This document shows, piece after piece, positions 10,919-24,500 of a DNA stretch of 64,000 bases. Positions within the stretch are counted from its first letter, which is position 1. Each line of letters begins with the position of its first letter. Source of the DNA: Tubulanus polymorphus (taxonomy: Eukaryota; Nemertea; Palaeonemertea; Tubulaniformes; Tubulanidae); the NCBI RefSeq assembly GCF_964204645.1, contig NC_134025.1, positions 8,747,001 to 8,811,000 on the forward strand. Direction: 5' to 3'. The position numbers were made by a program, and so were the translations under genes. Below the pieces are notes generated by a model. That model was not told where the DNA came from. It ran no database searches and saw only the letters and a program-made list of their open reading frames with translations.

Positions 10919-13262
10919 TCATCTCTTAACAAATTTGGCTATAAAAAATCCAATGGTGTCATGGTTACACCTAATTAAATGTCTTTCTAATTCGGAAATT
11001 TCCAAATGATGTTGTCTTTGACGTGTGTCGCTAGGATCAAATCTTTGTAAAAGTTTTAACTTTACATCAGATAGTCCAGCTCCGTACAAACCATAACCAC
11101 CAACATGTGGCTCCTGAAAAAAGAAAACACCTAAGTAAGCTTAACTCCAAAAGATATTTGGCTCATAATGCTAAAATCAAACATACCTGTTGATCAAGAG
11201 CTAGACAGGCATATTTGTCTAAGGCCCATTTCACTAACTTTTCGTTTTCTTCTAAAGTTAGTGTACATGTGCTGTAGACAAGGGTTCCACCAGTTTTCAA
11301 TAAGGATACTGCCTAAAATATGAACATAATGTTATATGACTTGCATCACGGCATTTTTCATTCATAATTTGCGGGTATACCTACTGTTTTAAATAGTTTT
11401 TTCTGCAACACACTGTAGGAATTTAATTCTTTTATGCTCATTTTATTCTTTAGCGAAGGTCGTTGACCTAGAGCGCTGCATGGCCCATCTAAGAGTATGC
11501 GATCAAATGCCTTGGCAGGATATGGAGGACTACCATTTAGTTCTATAAAAGAGATTCTTGATTAAGACTTGTAGTGAAGATTGTTGGTTTATGTTGTTTA
11601 GTAACAGTATTCTTTTATCTACTGCTGATATGAATTCATAACATACGTGCATTTTCATCCATGGCCTTTGTGCTGTCATATCCATAAATTTCTACACAGT
11701 CCAAACCCAACTGTTTAACATTCATTCGAATCTTTTCAAGTTTATTTTTAGCTTTGTCAAGCCCTATAACTCGACCCTAAAAATAAGAATATTTATTAAC
11801 ATCTATGTGGGCCCGACATGTTTGATTTATTCAGTTTGTTTTACATACTACGGGCAGTAAAAAGCTTAGTTTCATACTCACTTTATTTTTCATTAGTGTA
11901 GCTATATGGGTTGTTTTTCCACCTGTAATAAATTGAGTAAAGTTTTCAAACGACTACACCAGCACAGCATAAACATGATCTACCCATTCAAACTAGATGT
12001 AGGAATATCTTACCAGGGGCTGAACACATATCTAATACAATTTCACCCGGTTGAGGATTGAGAACATGACTGCAGACAACTGATGGCAAATTTTGTGAGA
12101 AGACCATTGATGGAAGCAGATCATTCAGCGACGGCGCATCATACAGTGGCTCAGTCATCTGCACACCTAAACCGCTTCAAAGATATCAGTAATGCTTTCG
12201 TAAGTTTGAAAATGAAGTGCACCAATTGTGTCTTACAGTACCAACAGCACCATATACCTTGGTAGATTCGAGTCTGAGGAACAGAAAAGATCTTGTCTAC
12301 TAATCTTTGCTATTCCATTACCAACAAATATCTTTTTCCCTTGAAAAGCCTGAGTCAAACCTTTTCTACACATCCCATCAATGTCTGAAAACACTGAAAC
12401 TGTATCATCAGCCTGCATACCTGAAATAGACGGCATGTAGCGTTACATGACGGATCACAATGAAAGTATTGAAGAATAGCATCTGATAGTTCATAATACT
12501 GTACGCTTCTAAATGTACTAGCAAAAACTGTGTACCTGGATGAGCTGCCATAATTCCCTGAGCAAATATGTTGGCTCCGCGAAGAACAGCCATACCGCAA
12601 GCCAGATCTACTATAACTTCTTTTTCATGCTGAAAATGATTAAGCATAGCCAATCATGTTTGTAGGTACCGGTATGTATCGGATAAACGTGAATGACTAA
12701 TGAAACATTACGCTTCCACTTACATGTGGAAGATGTTCATTTTTTTTATGATTAGGTACGACTAATGTATCGGGCAGTAATGGATGTTGTAAGATTTCCG
12801 GTGTGGGTAGATTTTTGATACTATATTGCTGAAAGAAAAGAAACAGAGAGGGTTAATAGATAAATAAACAACAATTACCCCCTCAAAAAAGGCACAACTT
12901 GACAATGCAGTAGCCTATTACGCTTGCCTGTTTCTTATCTAACCTCTTTAAGTGCGATAGCAAGTTTCATTTTGATATTCACCGTCGTTTCAAAAAGCGT
13001 ATTAACCCTTAGAATGGTGTATTTGGGCGGTGTTGCTAGTTCCCGTAGAAGAGATTCGTATCTTTCATCGTTGAAATCACTTTTTTGAACCTTGTCCTTT
13101 GCCTTTTAAAAAGATGAATAAACCAAGAATATTAGAAGTGGACTTGAACTTGGGGAGCGATCATTCTTCTACACATGAGTTGAAACATACTTCTTCGTTA
13201 ACATAACTTGAACGTAGTTGCTCGGACACCTCACTATCTAATGATAAATGTGACATTTGCAT
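10919..13262 (-). CDS. NSUN6: tRNA (cytosine-5) methyltransferase NSUN6
   Basis: Eleven minus-strand exons join in frame: 13262-13191, 13102-12944, 12828-12724, 12629-12536, 12420-12258, 12174-12014, 11922-11882, 11776-11647, 11542-11385, 11312-11187, 11113-10919 (stop TGA at 10921-10919). They give about 467 residues, against about 469 for the human protein as I recall it. An N-terminal region precedes a PUA-type RNA-binding domain (VDLACGMAVLRGANIFAQGI, VFSDIDG, FVGNGIAKISR). A Rossmann methyltransferase follows, with SAM motif LDMCSAPGGKTTHIATL, motif IV DGPCSALGQRP (Cys near residue 326) and motif VI VYSTCTLT (Cys near 373). Both catalytic cysteines are present. The human enzyme methylates C72 of certain tRNAs and some mRNA sites in the cytosol. 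Motif IV reads DGPCS where many family members have DAPCS. A second in-frame Met lies two codons after the chosen start. I could not place a 5' UTR exon. Confidence 0.95.
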
Positions 13263-14385
13263 CAACCTGAAACCCAGTTGGCGGACGATGTTACTGAAAT
13301 AACACTTGTTGACCAGCAGCAGATGTAACATTTGTGAAATGTAAAAAAAGTTTGCGAACAATGTTGACCGTCTAGTGCTGCCCCTATGTACAACGATAGC
13401 GGGGAAAATGTGAACTAACGTAATACTCGCTTGCCAAAGTGGTTGCCTGCCCCGCCGGTAACCAGTCTAACAAACTATTTACCAGGCCAAGAAAATCCTC
13501 GGACTCTTAACAGCAACAACTCGGCCCAGTTTCACAAAAAAGTTAACTCAAATTTTTGGTGCAATTGCTATTAGTTACTTCATGTTTTCAATGAGGAAGG
13601 ACAACATTCAAACTTAACCGTTTTCGGCTTAAACTTTTTCGTGAAAATGGGCCCTTGATATTATTTCAAACTTAGAATTAGATAGATAGTAAAAAATAGT
13701 ACCTGCATCGGGGTACTTCTATTTTACTTGAGGAGAGGGGGGATGGGTGTTGATTGGCTCAGTCACCGCTACGACCGCGTGTTTACATCATTTAGTTTAT
13801 GTCTCGCCATTGCAAGAACTCGAGCCAATCAATTTATTATGAATCGCGACAACTCGGAACTGTTAACCAGCCAAGTGCACTCATCTGTTGTTAGAAAATG
13901 AAAAAAACATTTGACGCTGAATGCAGTGTCCGCATTAGCTAGTGTTTTTGATAATTCTCAGTCTCTAATTTTTCATTCTTTAGTCATATCATGTCTACAT
14001 CGATCATAATCACGCACTTCATGCGGGCGAAAAAAATCGAAACGGCGGGATGCACCGAACAACTATTTTTGTTTCATGGATATTGCTCATTACTTGTCAT
14101 GCTGTCAATGATTACTTCATCGCTATGGTAATCGCGTCAATATGCCTGTTCATCTCTAATTTGGCGGACACTAATTAAAGATTTTGCCTGTATATTGATG
14201 CGTTTCGTTACTATGGTTATAATTCATTAATGAGACGCATTGCTACGTAAGGTAGGCCTACCGGTAGACAAAACATATCGACACCACTCGTCTAGAGATA
14301 AACTTGTAAAACTAGAACGATAAGTTATATTAGTATCACCACAGCGTTAGAAATTGTATGTCTCGATTAACATTTCAATTAAATC
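13263..14385. promoter_or_regulatory. Intergenic region between divergent NSUN6 and the giant gene, probable promoters of both
   Basis: The genes are head to head with about 1.1 kb between start codons. No exon is supported here. It contains a MITE-like element at 13523-13654. The remaining sequence has moderate CpG density (13740-13870) compatible with promoter DNA, but no core promoter element can be fixed. Confidence 0.4.
13523..13654. mobile_element. Small MITE-like element with GGCCC-ending inverted repeats
   Basis: The left end GGCCCAGTTTCACAAAAAAG and the reverse complement of the right end (GGGCCCATTTTCACGAAAAAG) match with few changes over about 25 bases, followed by TTAA-type sequence. 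The core of about 80 bases is unrelated and non-coding. The size and ends suit a small DNA-transposon derivative. No clean target duplication was found. Confidence 0.6.
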
Positions 14386-15511
14386 ATGTCGAAGCCAATA
14401 CCACCGCGATCCCGCAAATCGTATCAGCGCATGTTATCCTACGAGCATTGGTTTAACGAATCTGACAAGAAAGGCCCAGTAGTTAGCAGCGAAGATTATT
14501 TTTCGTCTAAGGATGTAGCGCGTTTATGGGTGGAAACACGCCGAAAAGACCTATTGCTGGCGCTCGGCCTGCTGCAAATGTATCCGAGTTTGATACAAGA
14601 TGAAGCGATGGACGACGTTTGGAGGTATCTGAAACCGTATCTGCGCGATGAATATCAACGGGAACCGCACGGTTTGTCCGATGATGAGGATTTATCTGAC
14701 GAAGAGGATGAACTTTATCACCAAATGTTCAGCTGTCCATCACTGTATATATGCACCGACCACAGCCTAGATTCTTCGAAAAGCGACGGCGATGGAGCCG
14801 AAAATGTTGATTCAACAATGCTGAGACCTATTACCGCGTGTCTTTTGCCATTCTTCTTTGTGCATCTTGGCCCAAATGTTTCAGCCGAATCGGACGAAAT
14901 CGATGGTGAATTTTCAAAATTGTGTTCTAGTATATCCGATGCGGATGTCTTTATATTCATTGCAACCGAACGATCTCTGAGAAATCAACACTGTATAAAC
15001 GCCATATGTATTGCCCAGTTCTACGACATTCCGCTGATCATGATAACAGAAACTGGGTTTTCTTTGCCTACGGACTGCGCTAGACCAACCGTTTTGAAAT
15101 ATCTGGGAGTCGACACATGTTTGGATACCAAAAACGAGGAAGAGTACATGGAATTACTATCCGATGGTGAAGATGACTCTTTTTTCATCACAGAACTCAA
15201 GACAACACTTTCGCTTCTCAGTGAAGTGTCGCTTAGCGGCGAGGCAATAGGTTTAGTGGATTTGAAGCGGCTCTTACTGCTAGCACACTCGGAAGCAATT
15301 ACATATGATCTACAATTTCATAAAGGATCAATTTTGCATTTGTACGAACGCTTGCAAGTATTTCTCGGAGGAAAAGCGAAAGAGATACGAAATTATCTAA
15401 TAACTGATACATCAGAGAATTCTGACCATGCTGAAACGAAGTTGATGGCTGAAAGTATGGAGCAAGTTCCACTCCGGGGAATGCTCCGAAGAGGACCCAG
15501 TGATGAATCTG
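14386..15511 (+). CDS. Giant gene exon 1: start, modules A1 and B1
   Basis: The ATG at 14386 opens a basic start (MSKPIPPRSRKSYQRM). It is the only exon whose first Met is not preceded by a splice acceptor carrying on the phase-1 frame, so I chose it as the start. Module A reads VARLWVETRRKDLLLALG and ends PSLIQDEAMDDVWRYLKPYL. An acidic linker (DDEDLSDEEDE) leads to module B, with SLYICTDHS, LLPFFFVHLGP, SDADVFIFIATERSL, QHCINAICIAQFYDIPLIMI and a closing LYERLQVFLGG. Donor G|gtaagc at 15511/15512. Confidence 0.85.
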
Positions 15512-18500
15512 GTAAGCATTCCATTTTCATAAATTAAGTTTCGATTTTTATCTAAAAAAGCAGTTTTTTCTTAGTAAAGGGTAATTTTTTTCAGAACGTT
15601 TACGAAAATACAAATCTTATAGACTTTTGAGACTGTTTGAAGAATTGCGGAAACGTGATCTACCATCTGGAGTTTTCCCTACGTTTTCTGGCGCCCAAGA
15701 CTGGATCGAGCGGCACAAGGATGATCTTTTGATTGGTATGAAACTTTTAAGATATTACCCTGAATTGAAAGATGACGATCTATTCAGTAATATTTGGCAG
15801 TTTTTAGAACCATTCATAAAGCAGGATTGTTTTTGGCAGCAGTATGCCGAGGAGGATACAGGCCGACAATCACCTTTTCGTCTTCGAACACCTATGCCGC
15901 TTCCAAGTGTACGTAAAGGTATTCCCGTAGTTTACATATCAGGCGAGAATGAAGATATAGATGTACTTTCAGCGAAATCCATCAATCCTGATGAAGGTGG
16001 CCGTAAAACATTGGAAGAGATCTCACATTCTTTACTGCCCTATTGTTTTGTTCACGTGGGACCGTCGATAGGTGAACATAATATGAGCAACTATTCGGAA
16101 ATGTGTTCTCGTATCATAAACTGCGACTTGTTCATTTTTATGCTGAACAATGGATCCCTAAATGTTGATAGTTTATGCGCGCTGGAAATTGCTCGTCATT
16201 ACAATGTGCCTACAACTTTTATCAAAGAACTCAAATTTTGCGTCCCTACTGAAGTGGTAAAACCACGACTGTCGGCTTTCCGTTTGAAAAGCAAAGTGAT
16301 TCCACAAAGCCAAATCGACGCTTTGGCCAGCGAAAAACCTATTTGTAGGAAATATGGAATAAGCGCTCCGACGGAACAGTTTGATCGTTTGAAACATAAT
16401 ATTGCTTACGTCACTGATTATGAGAAATTACCGGATGACGACGAAAACAGCATTCATAAAATGTTGTTGGATGCATCAAAAACTGCGATGATCTATGAAA
16501 GTTTAGACTACGAATATTCGACGCAGATGCTGTATAAACATTTGTCGAAAATCCTTGGAAATATTTTCCCGATAATCAAAAACGACGTGCACGAGGTCTC
16601 TGGTGATCCTTCGGATGAAGTTTATGAATTTGAAGCCGATGATGATAAAAATGAATTTGAAATAGTACAAGACATCGGTAAGTTCCGTTCACAAAAAAAT
16701 AAACTGTAGTCAACTGTATCACTTATGTATATGTTTAAACCATTCCAGCTCTAATGATCTTAAGAACTGCCTAGTGATCATACGAAAAAATAAAACACGC
16801 TTGAGTTTCGACTTGTATAATCTATTGGTTTTCAGAAACCCACTCGCAGGCTGAACACTTGACGAAATCATCCTTGCCATCGACACCAGAATTCCCTTCA
16901 CTAAGTGGCGCTCAACAGTGGCTGATTCGACATCGTGACGACATCAATATAATGGCAAAACTTCTCGGAATTTACCCTAAATTGATTGCTGACCCAAAAT
17001 TAGATCTACTTTGGGAAGCAATAAAACCATACCTCCAAAAACAGTATCAAGACATGCGAGAGATTATGTCCTACTTGACTGTCGAAACTGATGAAAATAT
17101 GGTTGCTGACTTCCCCGGAACAACATATTGTATTCCAATGATTTTCATGTGCGGAGATTCTGATGATATATCGGCATTGAGTGAAAATAGGCTCGTAAAT
17201 GAAACTAGCGAAGTCGTACAATTGATGTCACTATCTTGCCTATCATTTAGCTACGTCCACAAGGGAACTGCTTCTCCTGGTTCAGCAGACGATTACGCTG
17301 AATTGCGCGGTCAAGTTCTAAACAGCGACGTATTCATTTTCTATGCATGCAATGAGTCTTTGAAAAATGATGATTGTTTGAGAGCAGTGAGTTTTGCCAT
17401 CATGTACCGAATACCGATGATCTTAGTCAGAGATTCCAAATTTAATTTTCAAGATGAAATATTAGAGAATGGCCTGATGATATTCGATAATGACATGAGA
17501 GCAGCCATGTTGGATTGGTTCATCTCTGAAAACAATGATGCCGTTGTATGGAATAGAAACTTCTATTTGCCTAGCATTCTACGTCTTTATGCCAAATTGA
17601 CGCACTATTTGGGCGAGGTATGTAAAGCAAACCAACAGAAGTTAGTTGAATATATGAAATCCGGACCAGAAATAAAATCCAGGTCATCAATCACTCGGCG
17701 AAAAAGTAGTACAGATTTGATGGCAGTAAACCGAAGACCGGGCCTGAATATCGACGATGCCTTTCTTCCACTGATCAGAGAAGAATCGGGTGTATTGACA
17801 AGACCTTCGACACCTGTTACCCCTACCGAATCAGATGACGATGATACGTCTAAACATAAAATTCTTATTCGTAAAGAATCGAAAGCTGTACTTAGTGCTC
17901 TTCATAGCAGAATCGGTAATGTATTATCATGTAAACATTATGAATCAAATGGTTTATGATCAAATTATATTGCATCTGATATAAGTATTCTAATAATCAG
18001 GATGCCTCATTTACAACGCAGTTAAACCTTAGTTATTGATTCAATTGTCTTTCAATTTGATCTCATTTATGTATTCATATTTGTTGAAGTGTATGCATCT
18101 TTTTCTTGCTTCAGACGTTGGTTATAGACGTGCCTTTACATCTATGAAAGAATACGACGCTTGGAGAACGAAAGAAGTTCCACTGGGTACGTTCCCTAGC
18201 TGCGAAGGTGCGCAGAAGTGGATCGAGTGCAGAATGGATGACATCAAACTCGGAATTCAATTGTTCAAGAAGTACCCATGCCTTATACTGGAACCACTGG
18301 TTGATGACGCATGGAATGCTGTTGCTCAGTATTTAATTGATACATATCGCTATCGCCGGACCGAAACCTGGCGGTATAGATCCGACTTGGAAAACCACAC
18401 GCCATACGTACCTTCTATTTTCATCTGTCGCGACGGTTTCGACGTCGTTGATGTCATTACGAATTCGCAGCGTGAAGTAAATGCAACTTTAGATAGAATG

Positions 18501-21500
18501 GTGAAAATTCTCTCGCAGTTTGGATTTGTGCACTCCGTACCCGTATTACCGATTGGAAGTGATAGCTACACAGCAATCGCTAGCAGAGTCGCCAACAGTG
18601 ACGTGTTCATTTTCGACTTGAACGAAAAGACTCTGAAGAACCAGCACAGCATTACTTCACTCGCAACGGCAGCTTTCAACAGAACACCCATTATAATGCT
18701 CAGGGAGTCGAAATTCCAGCTTCCCGATATTTTCATTCAACCAAATATACAACGAGAACTTTCCAAGACGAAACTAAGACGGCAAAGTACTCGGTCGAAA
18801 TTAGTTCGTCGCCAGTCATCGTTTACCATGTCCGGAGTGTCGGATCGACCAAATGTAGATATTGAAGAAATCATTAGGTCTGGGTATGATGACGCACTAA
18901 TCTACTACCCATCATTTCATTTGTCTGTACTATTACAACTGTATGACAAGTTAGCGTTGTATCTCGGTCCGATTTGCTTACAGACGAAAGATAGATTAAT
19001 GAAAATGTACGACGAACAGTTCAATAACGAAGATGAAAGCGATTTTCAGATTGTGGAGGATAGTGCACACATTGCTGCTCCTCTCCACCGAGTACAGATC
19101 TCTATAGATAATGACGAGGCCACACGATCGTCCGAGGATGATGGTAAAATTCTAGACCATGATCTTAACGAGACGATTAGAGATGATCTGAGTAGTTTCA
19201 ATGATATGCGTGTCTCTAACGATATAGCTTCTGAACCTTGCACGGCCGAACTAATGAATTCGAGCGCTGACATCATAGACAACGGTGACGAGGCATCGCA
19301 TAACGATAGCGATGAACATTTTTCATCCAGTTATGATGTTGAGGAAAATGGACGAAATCTCTACAGTGAGCAAACAAATCTCGGTAAGCTTGATCGTATG
19401 GATAGAAAAGAATCTAACATTCAAGATGAATGAATTGAATTGTAAATAATTTTTGTGAACATCATCAACTACATGTATGTACGCGTATGCTTATTCGGGT
19501 TACATGTTTATCGTTTTATAGATAAAAACACTGATCAAGAACAATTGAAATCACTCGATGAACAATCATATTTTCGAGTACGGGAGATTATATCAGACGG
19601 ATGGCAGTCTGATGATGAAGATTCAAGAGCTGGTAGTATAATAAATCTGATAAATAATGAAAAACTGTACACTCCACCTCAATCACCCTCACCGACAGGT
19701 AAATACTCTTCGGCATCATAACCTCTCTATATCTGTTATTTCATGAATAAAAAAGTTTGAAAACTAAAACGATTAAAGATGAGACATCGGCATGGTCAGT
19801 TACATACATGTATGTATTTTCTGTAGCGTGCCATTGTAGTTAATCAAGATGGCAAATTAATTAACGAGATCAATACCTCCTATACCGCTCGTTAGCTACA
19901 CAGCTTCACTATTATAGATGATAATGATACACAGTATCAGCTGGAGCTGGAGGGCGTGTCAGGTATTTTAAATAGACTATTGCATTTTGTATTGATCATC
20001 CGTGTTCTATCTACTTAATCCAGAACAAACATTGAATGACGCGCTCAAACAGTCTCCCTCACGTTTGCCATACGACGAGGACAGACTCGAAGGAATTCAG
20101 TTCAGAGCAACGGTTCGACAGCCATCGCTCGACGTTACGAATACAACTATCAATATTGGATATACAGAACTTCGCAACGATGCAAGTACATTTGACATTG
20201 ACGTTCAAGGCTGCCTTCTCAAGTTAACGAATGGAGACGTTCGTGATAGAAGATGCGCGTCAGAGGAGTGGCAAACTGATGACGAAAGAAGCACTGCAAG
20301 TATAAGTTCAGTTTGGCCAAGAGAGCCATCGCTTCCAACCGAAGACCATCCGTCGTCTACAGGTAAGTTGAAAAGAAAAGTCAAACAATTTAGATTTTAT
20401 GTTCATCGATAAATCGATTGATAAAAGCAATGTAGCAGTATAGATCTACTAAATATTTCAATGATGACATATCTCAGTATTTGGCAAAAATTACATGAAA
20501 TTTATGGGTGATCTGATAACGTTAAACTCACATTGAAATGAATACGTTTTTGAATGGTTACTTTACCAGATATGGATACCGAAAAAAAAAGAATTGATGA
20601 AGTGATGACGAAATTTTCAAGTGCCGATACGTTAATACCTGTCCAGCAAAAGTGTGAAACGAATGACCTTCTTCAATATTCTGATAAAGAAGAGAATATC
20701 TCTGAGTTCAATATGTCTGGGAAACGATATGGCGAAAGCAAATGTGCATTCGAAGATTTAGAACACAAATGTGACGTGAAAGATTTGATAAATATGAAAG
20801 ATGAAACACAAGTTTCGATCAATGATGACACGATGGGAATCGACAGGAATGATATTTATCGTGAAGTTGGAAGCTATCAATCGCAAGAATCTGTAATCAA
20901 TGGGAATGAATGTGTAACTGCTCACGAAATTGAAAAACGCTCAAGATTATCTGGTGATAGTGTTAATTTGAATACAATTTCTAGCATTAGCGAAAATTTA
21001 ACAGATCCGCTAAAAGGCGTTGCCGAATCTTGCGTCAGAGAACAGAAGATAGAATTCGTTGACGATCTTATTTTCATCGAAGTTGAAACACCAGTCGAAC
21101 CTTCACTCATGCTCGGTGCGTCGGACGTAGAATTTGATACGATGAAAAGTGATTCCGTCAGGCACAAAGTAAGTAACATCGATGGGATCGATGAAGAATC
21201 TGCTATGGATGACGTCGATAGAAATGTAGTATCGAAGAATCAACGTGAAACAGGAGAAGTGAGTGACATGCCAACAGATAGCGGATTAAAATCTGAAGAT
21301 GATGCCTCCGTTTTCAAGGCAATCGATACGGCTGATGAAATGGACGATAATTTGTTCGGATCAGGAGAAGAGAACGGCGCAAAGTCAACTAGCAAAAATA
21401 AATTGGAACGAAGTGACTCGTCTTATTCTGACGTTATGTCGCATAATATTTCAGAAAAGTATGATTTAGAAGAAAACGAACCTACAGGCGACGGGGAAAG

Positions 21501-24500
21501 CATAGAAAAAGTATTGGAGAAGGATTTTCTGACTGATGACTGCAAAGGCAAGTTAGTTGAAGATTTATCAGATGAATGTAAGCACGTAACGGGGACACAA
21601 GATATGCACAGTTTTCAGTTATCGCACAATGATATATGCGATGACAAGGAACTAAGCGGTCACTCGATAATCAGCAAACAGTCAGCATCATTTGTTATTT
21701 GGAATGATCATTCACGGGCATCAGATATCAATGATTTTGCTGAAAACTACGTACGGAATTGGAGATCTGATGAAATTGCTGATACTAGACAAATGTCTGA
21801 AAACTCATTAAAAGTTGCCATAAATGAATGTAATTCGCTAGAGAATATTCCAAAAATATCCGACGAAATTGTTGATAACTTTGATACTGATTCGTTGGAA
21901 AAAGCAAGACTTTCGGCTTTCTCAGCGAGCACCGAAGGTGGCAAGGACTGTTTGTATTTCGACAACGATTCTCTCGAGGAATTACCTATGAATAATCATC
22001 ACTTACACCAAGTATTTGGATTATCAAATCACAAAGGTTTGTTTAGCTTTCATATTCATCCTGCAAATCTAAAATCTACAGTGGTGTCAAAATATGTTTC
22101 AAATGTCAGTTTCAGGTTCCAGTAACTCACAACTTGAATGGACAGATAAATCCATTGCTAAAGATTGGTTGTGCAAAAATCAAATGTACGTCACGAAAAC
22201 AATGGAAACTCTAAACAGATATCCAGACTTACTCGATGATATCGGCATGAATGGTTGGAACATAACAAAAAAGCCTAGCAATAGCTCTGTAGGTAGGCCA
22301 AATGTCTATCTATGCGGTTACGACAAGGCTTTAGATCCAAAGATGCCAATAATGTTTCAGCAACCTAAAGCGCTGGATCAAATAACCAAAGCATTAACCC
22401 CTTATTGTTTTGTTCACCATGGGCCACCACAAACTGCAAATACCAGCGAACAATTAAAGGATTTGGTCGAACAAGATGTGTCGAAGTCTGATATTTTCAT
22501 ATTTTATCGCAATGAATTTTCATGTATCGATCCTATTTCCCTTTATGCCCTGGCACTTGCTGAAGAATATAAGAAGAAAGTATTTTACATTTCCGACAAG
22601 GAATCAATGGTCATCGGGAAAACCAATAAAAAAGTGATCGATACCAAGACTACAGTAGACAAGGAGATAATGGAGTTAGATTATGTTGTGAGTGACCTAA
22701 GGGAAGAATTAGAACAAATCAATGCAGACTCATTCCTGCATGAAAACGGTACATTGGATTTTGAAACACTGAAGGCGTTTCACAATGCTTTAAACAGTTG
22801 TTTAGATGGTTTATTTGATCTAGAAGAGGAAAAGATAAGAAATCTATTCGACGAAGGTTGCTTAGCAGATTCACGGAATGATGAGGAAAAAAAACTGAGA
22901 AATATCCCCCTGATCCACGTTTGTATGGGAGAACCAAACATCACAATTGCGTGCGGTGACTCTAACCTTCCTAAGGGGATAGAAAAAATACTTCGCGTCC
23001 TAGCCCCGTACTCTTATGTCCATATTGGGCCGACGTACGGTGGATTCGGCGACGACAGGGAGAAATCATATGCTTCGATCTGCGAAAGTGATTTAATGGT
23101 ATTCGTTATGAACGACATGAATCTCGTCAGTCAGGCGAGCATTAATACTCTCTACTACGCTTATGGGCAATCCTTGCCGATCATTTACATCAGAACTCCG
23201 GAATTTGAACTGGACGAATGTGCGTCTCCAGATTTATATGAATTACGCGAACAGCCAGGATTTAAAAGTGACATCAACATCATAGATATCCTTTCAGAAG
23301 GTCATTCAAATGCTGTTGTATACGATATCAAAGCAAATGCGGATTCATTGGTTACGTTCATGGAAAAGGTGGCAGATGTCTTAGGAGGAAGAATGGAAGA
23401 TATTTTGATGGATGTTAGAATTGCAGCAGAAATAAACAATTCAAATGCTCTGATGGCAAGTTCTTCGTCACTGAGGTGTTCGGAGAAAATCGAGGCCATG
23501 TATTCAGATCTCGAACATCTAACGCACGAGGAAAGAGTACAAAGAATATCTGCAGGTAGAGTTAGTTGTGTCATAATGGCACTCTCATATATTTTGACAT
23601 TACATTATCTAATGGGACTTTGTTTCATGTTGCCTTCTTTATTTCAGTTACCCCGAATTTGCCTATGTCAACGCTTGATGCAATCGCCTGGCTCGAATCC
23701 AAAGAGAGAAACAATGCTATATATGAAGCAATCCTTACAGACCACGAGGAGTTACTCGGTCATTCGTGTTTATGGGAACTACAGAACATTTTCACGAATG
23801 CCAAAGAAAGGAAAGAAAAATTTGGTAAACTTGATCGTCCTTTAGTAATAATTTGTGCAGAAAACCTCAGTGAAATTCCAGGTTCGGAAGAAATGCTTAG
23901 TTCCATATTACCACACGGCTTTGTACACATCGCGTTTCAAAATCAGTCTAAAACGTATCCTAATATTGCTGATGTTCACCTACTTGTTTTCTTTATGGAC
24001 GAGGCATCCTTGAATAACCAGAATTGCATAGACATGCTATGTTTAGCAAAGTTTTATCTAATTCCAACCACATTTATTCGCAAAGCCGACTTTGTGCCCA
24101 ATAGCTGGTTGCCTCCACAGATAAGTGTTCTGCCCAGAGGAGGAAGCAAATCTCACTTTGATGAGATAATTGATGTTATGCAAATTGTAATGGATGGATT
24201 CGAAAATTCTACAGTATATGTTGATTATCTGGAAGAAAAAGCTCTGTATGAATGGGCCAATATGATTCCCATATATATGCTTGGCAAAGATGTCTTTGAT
24301 TCATTGCAACAACTTTTCGATCGTAAAGTGTTCAAAGAAAAAAGAATTTCGCTAAAAAGTAAGATATCAATTTTCAGCCGTAGTTTTAAAGGTTGTGCCT
24401 TTCTAATTTGAATCAATGAAATAATTTTACCAATTGCAGACCTTCCTGAATATCCTTTAAATGAAGAGGACGCAGAACAATGGCTATTCTCAAAGCAAGA

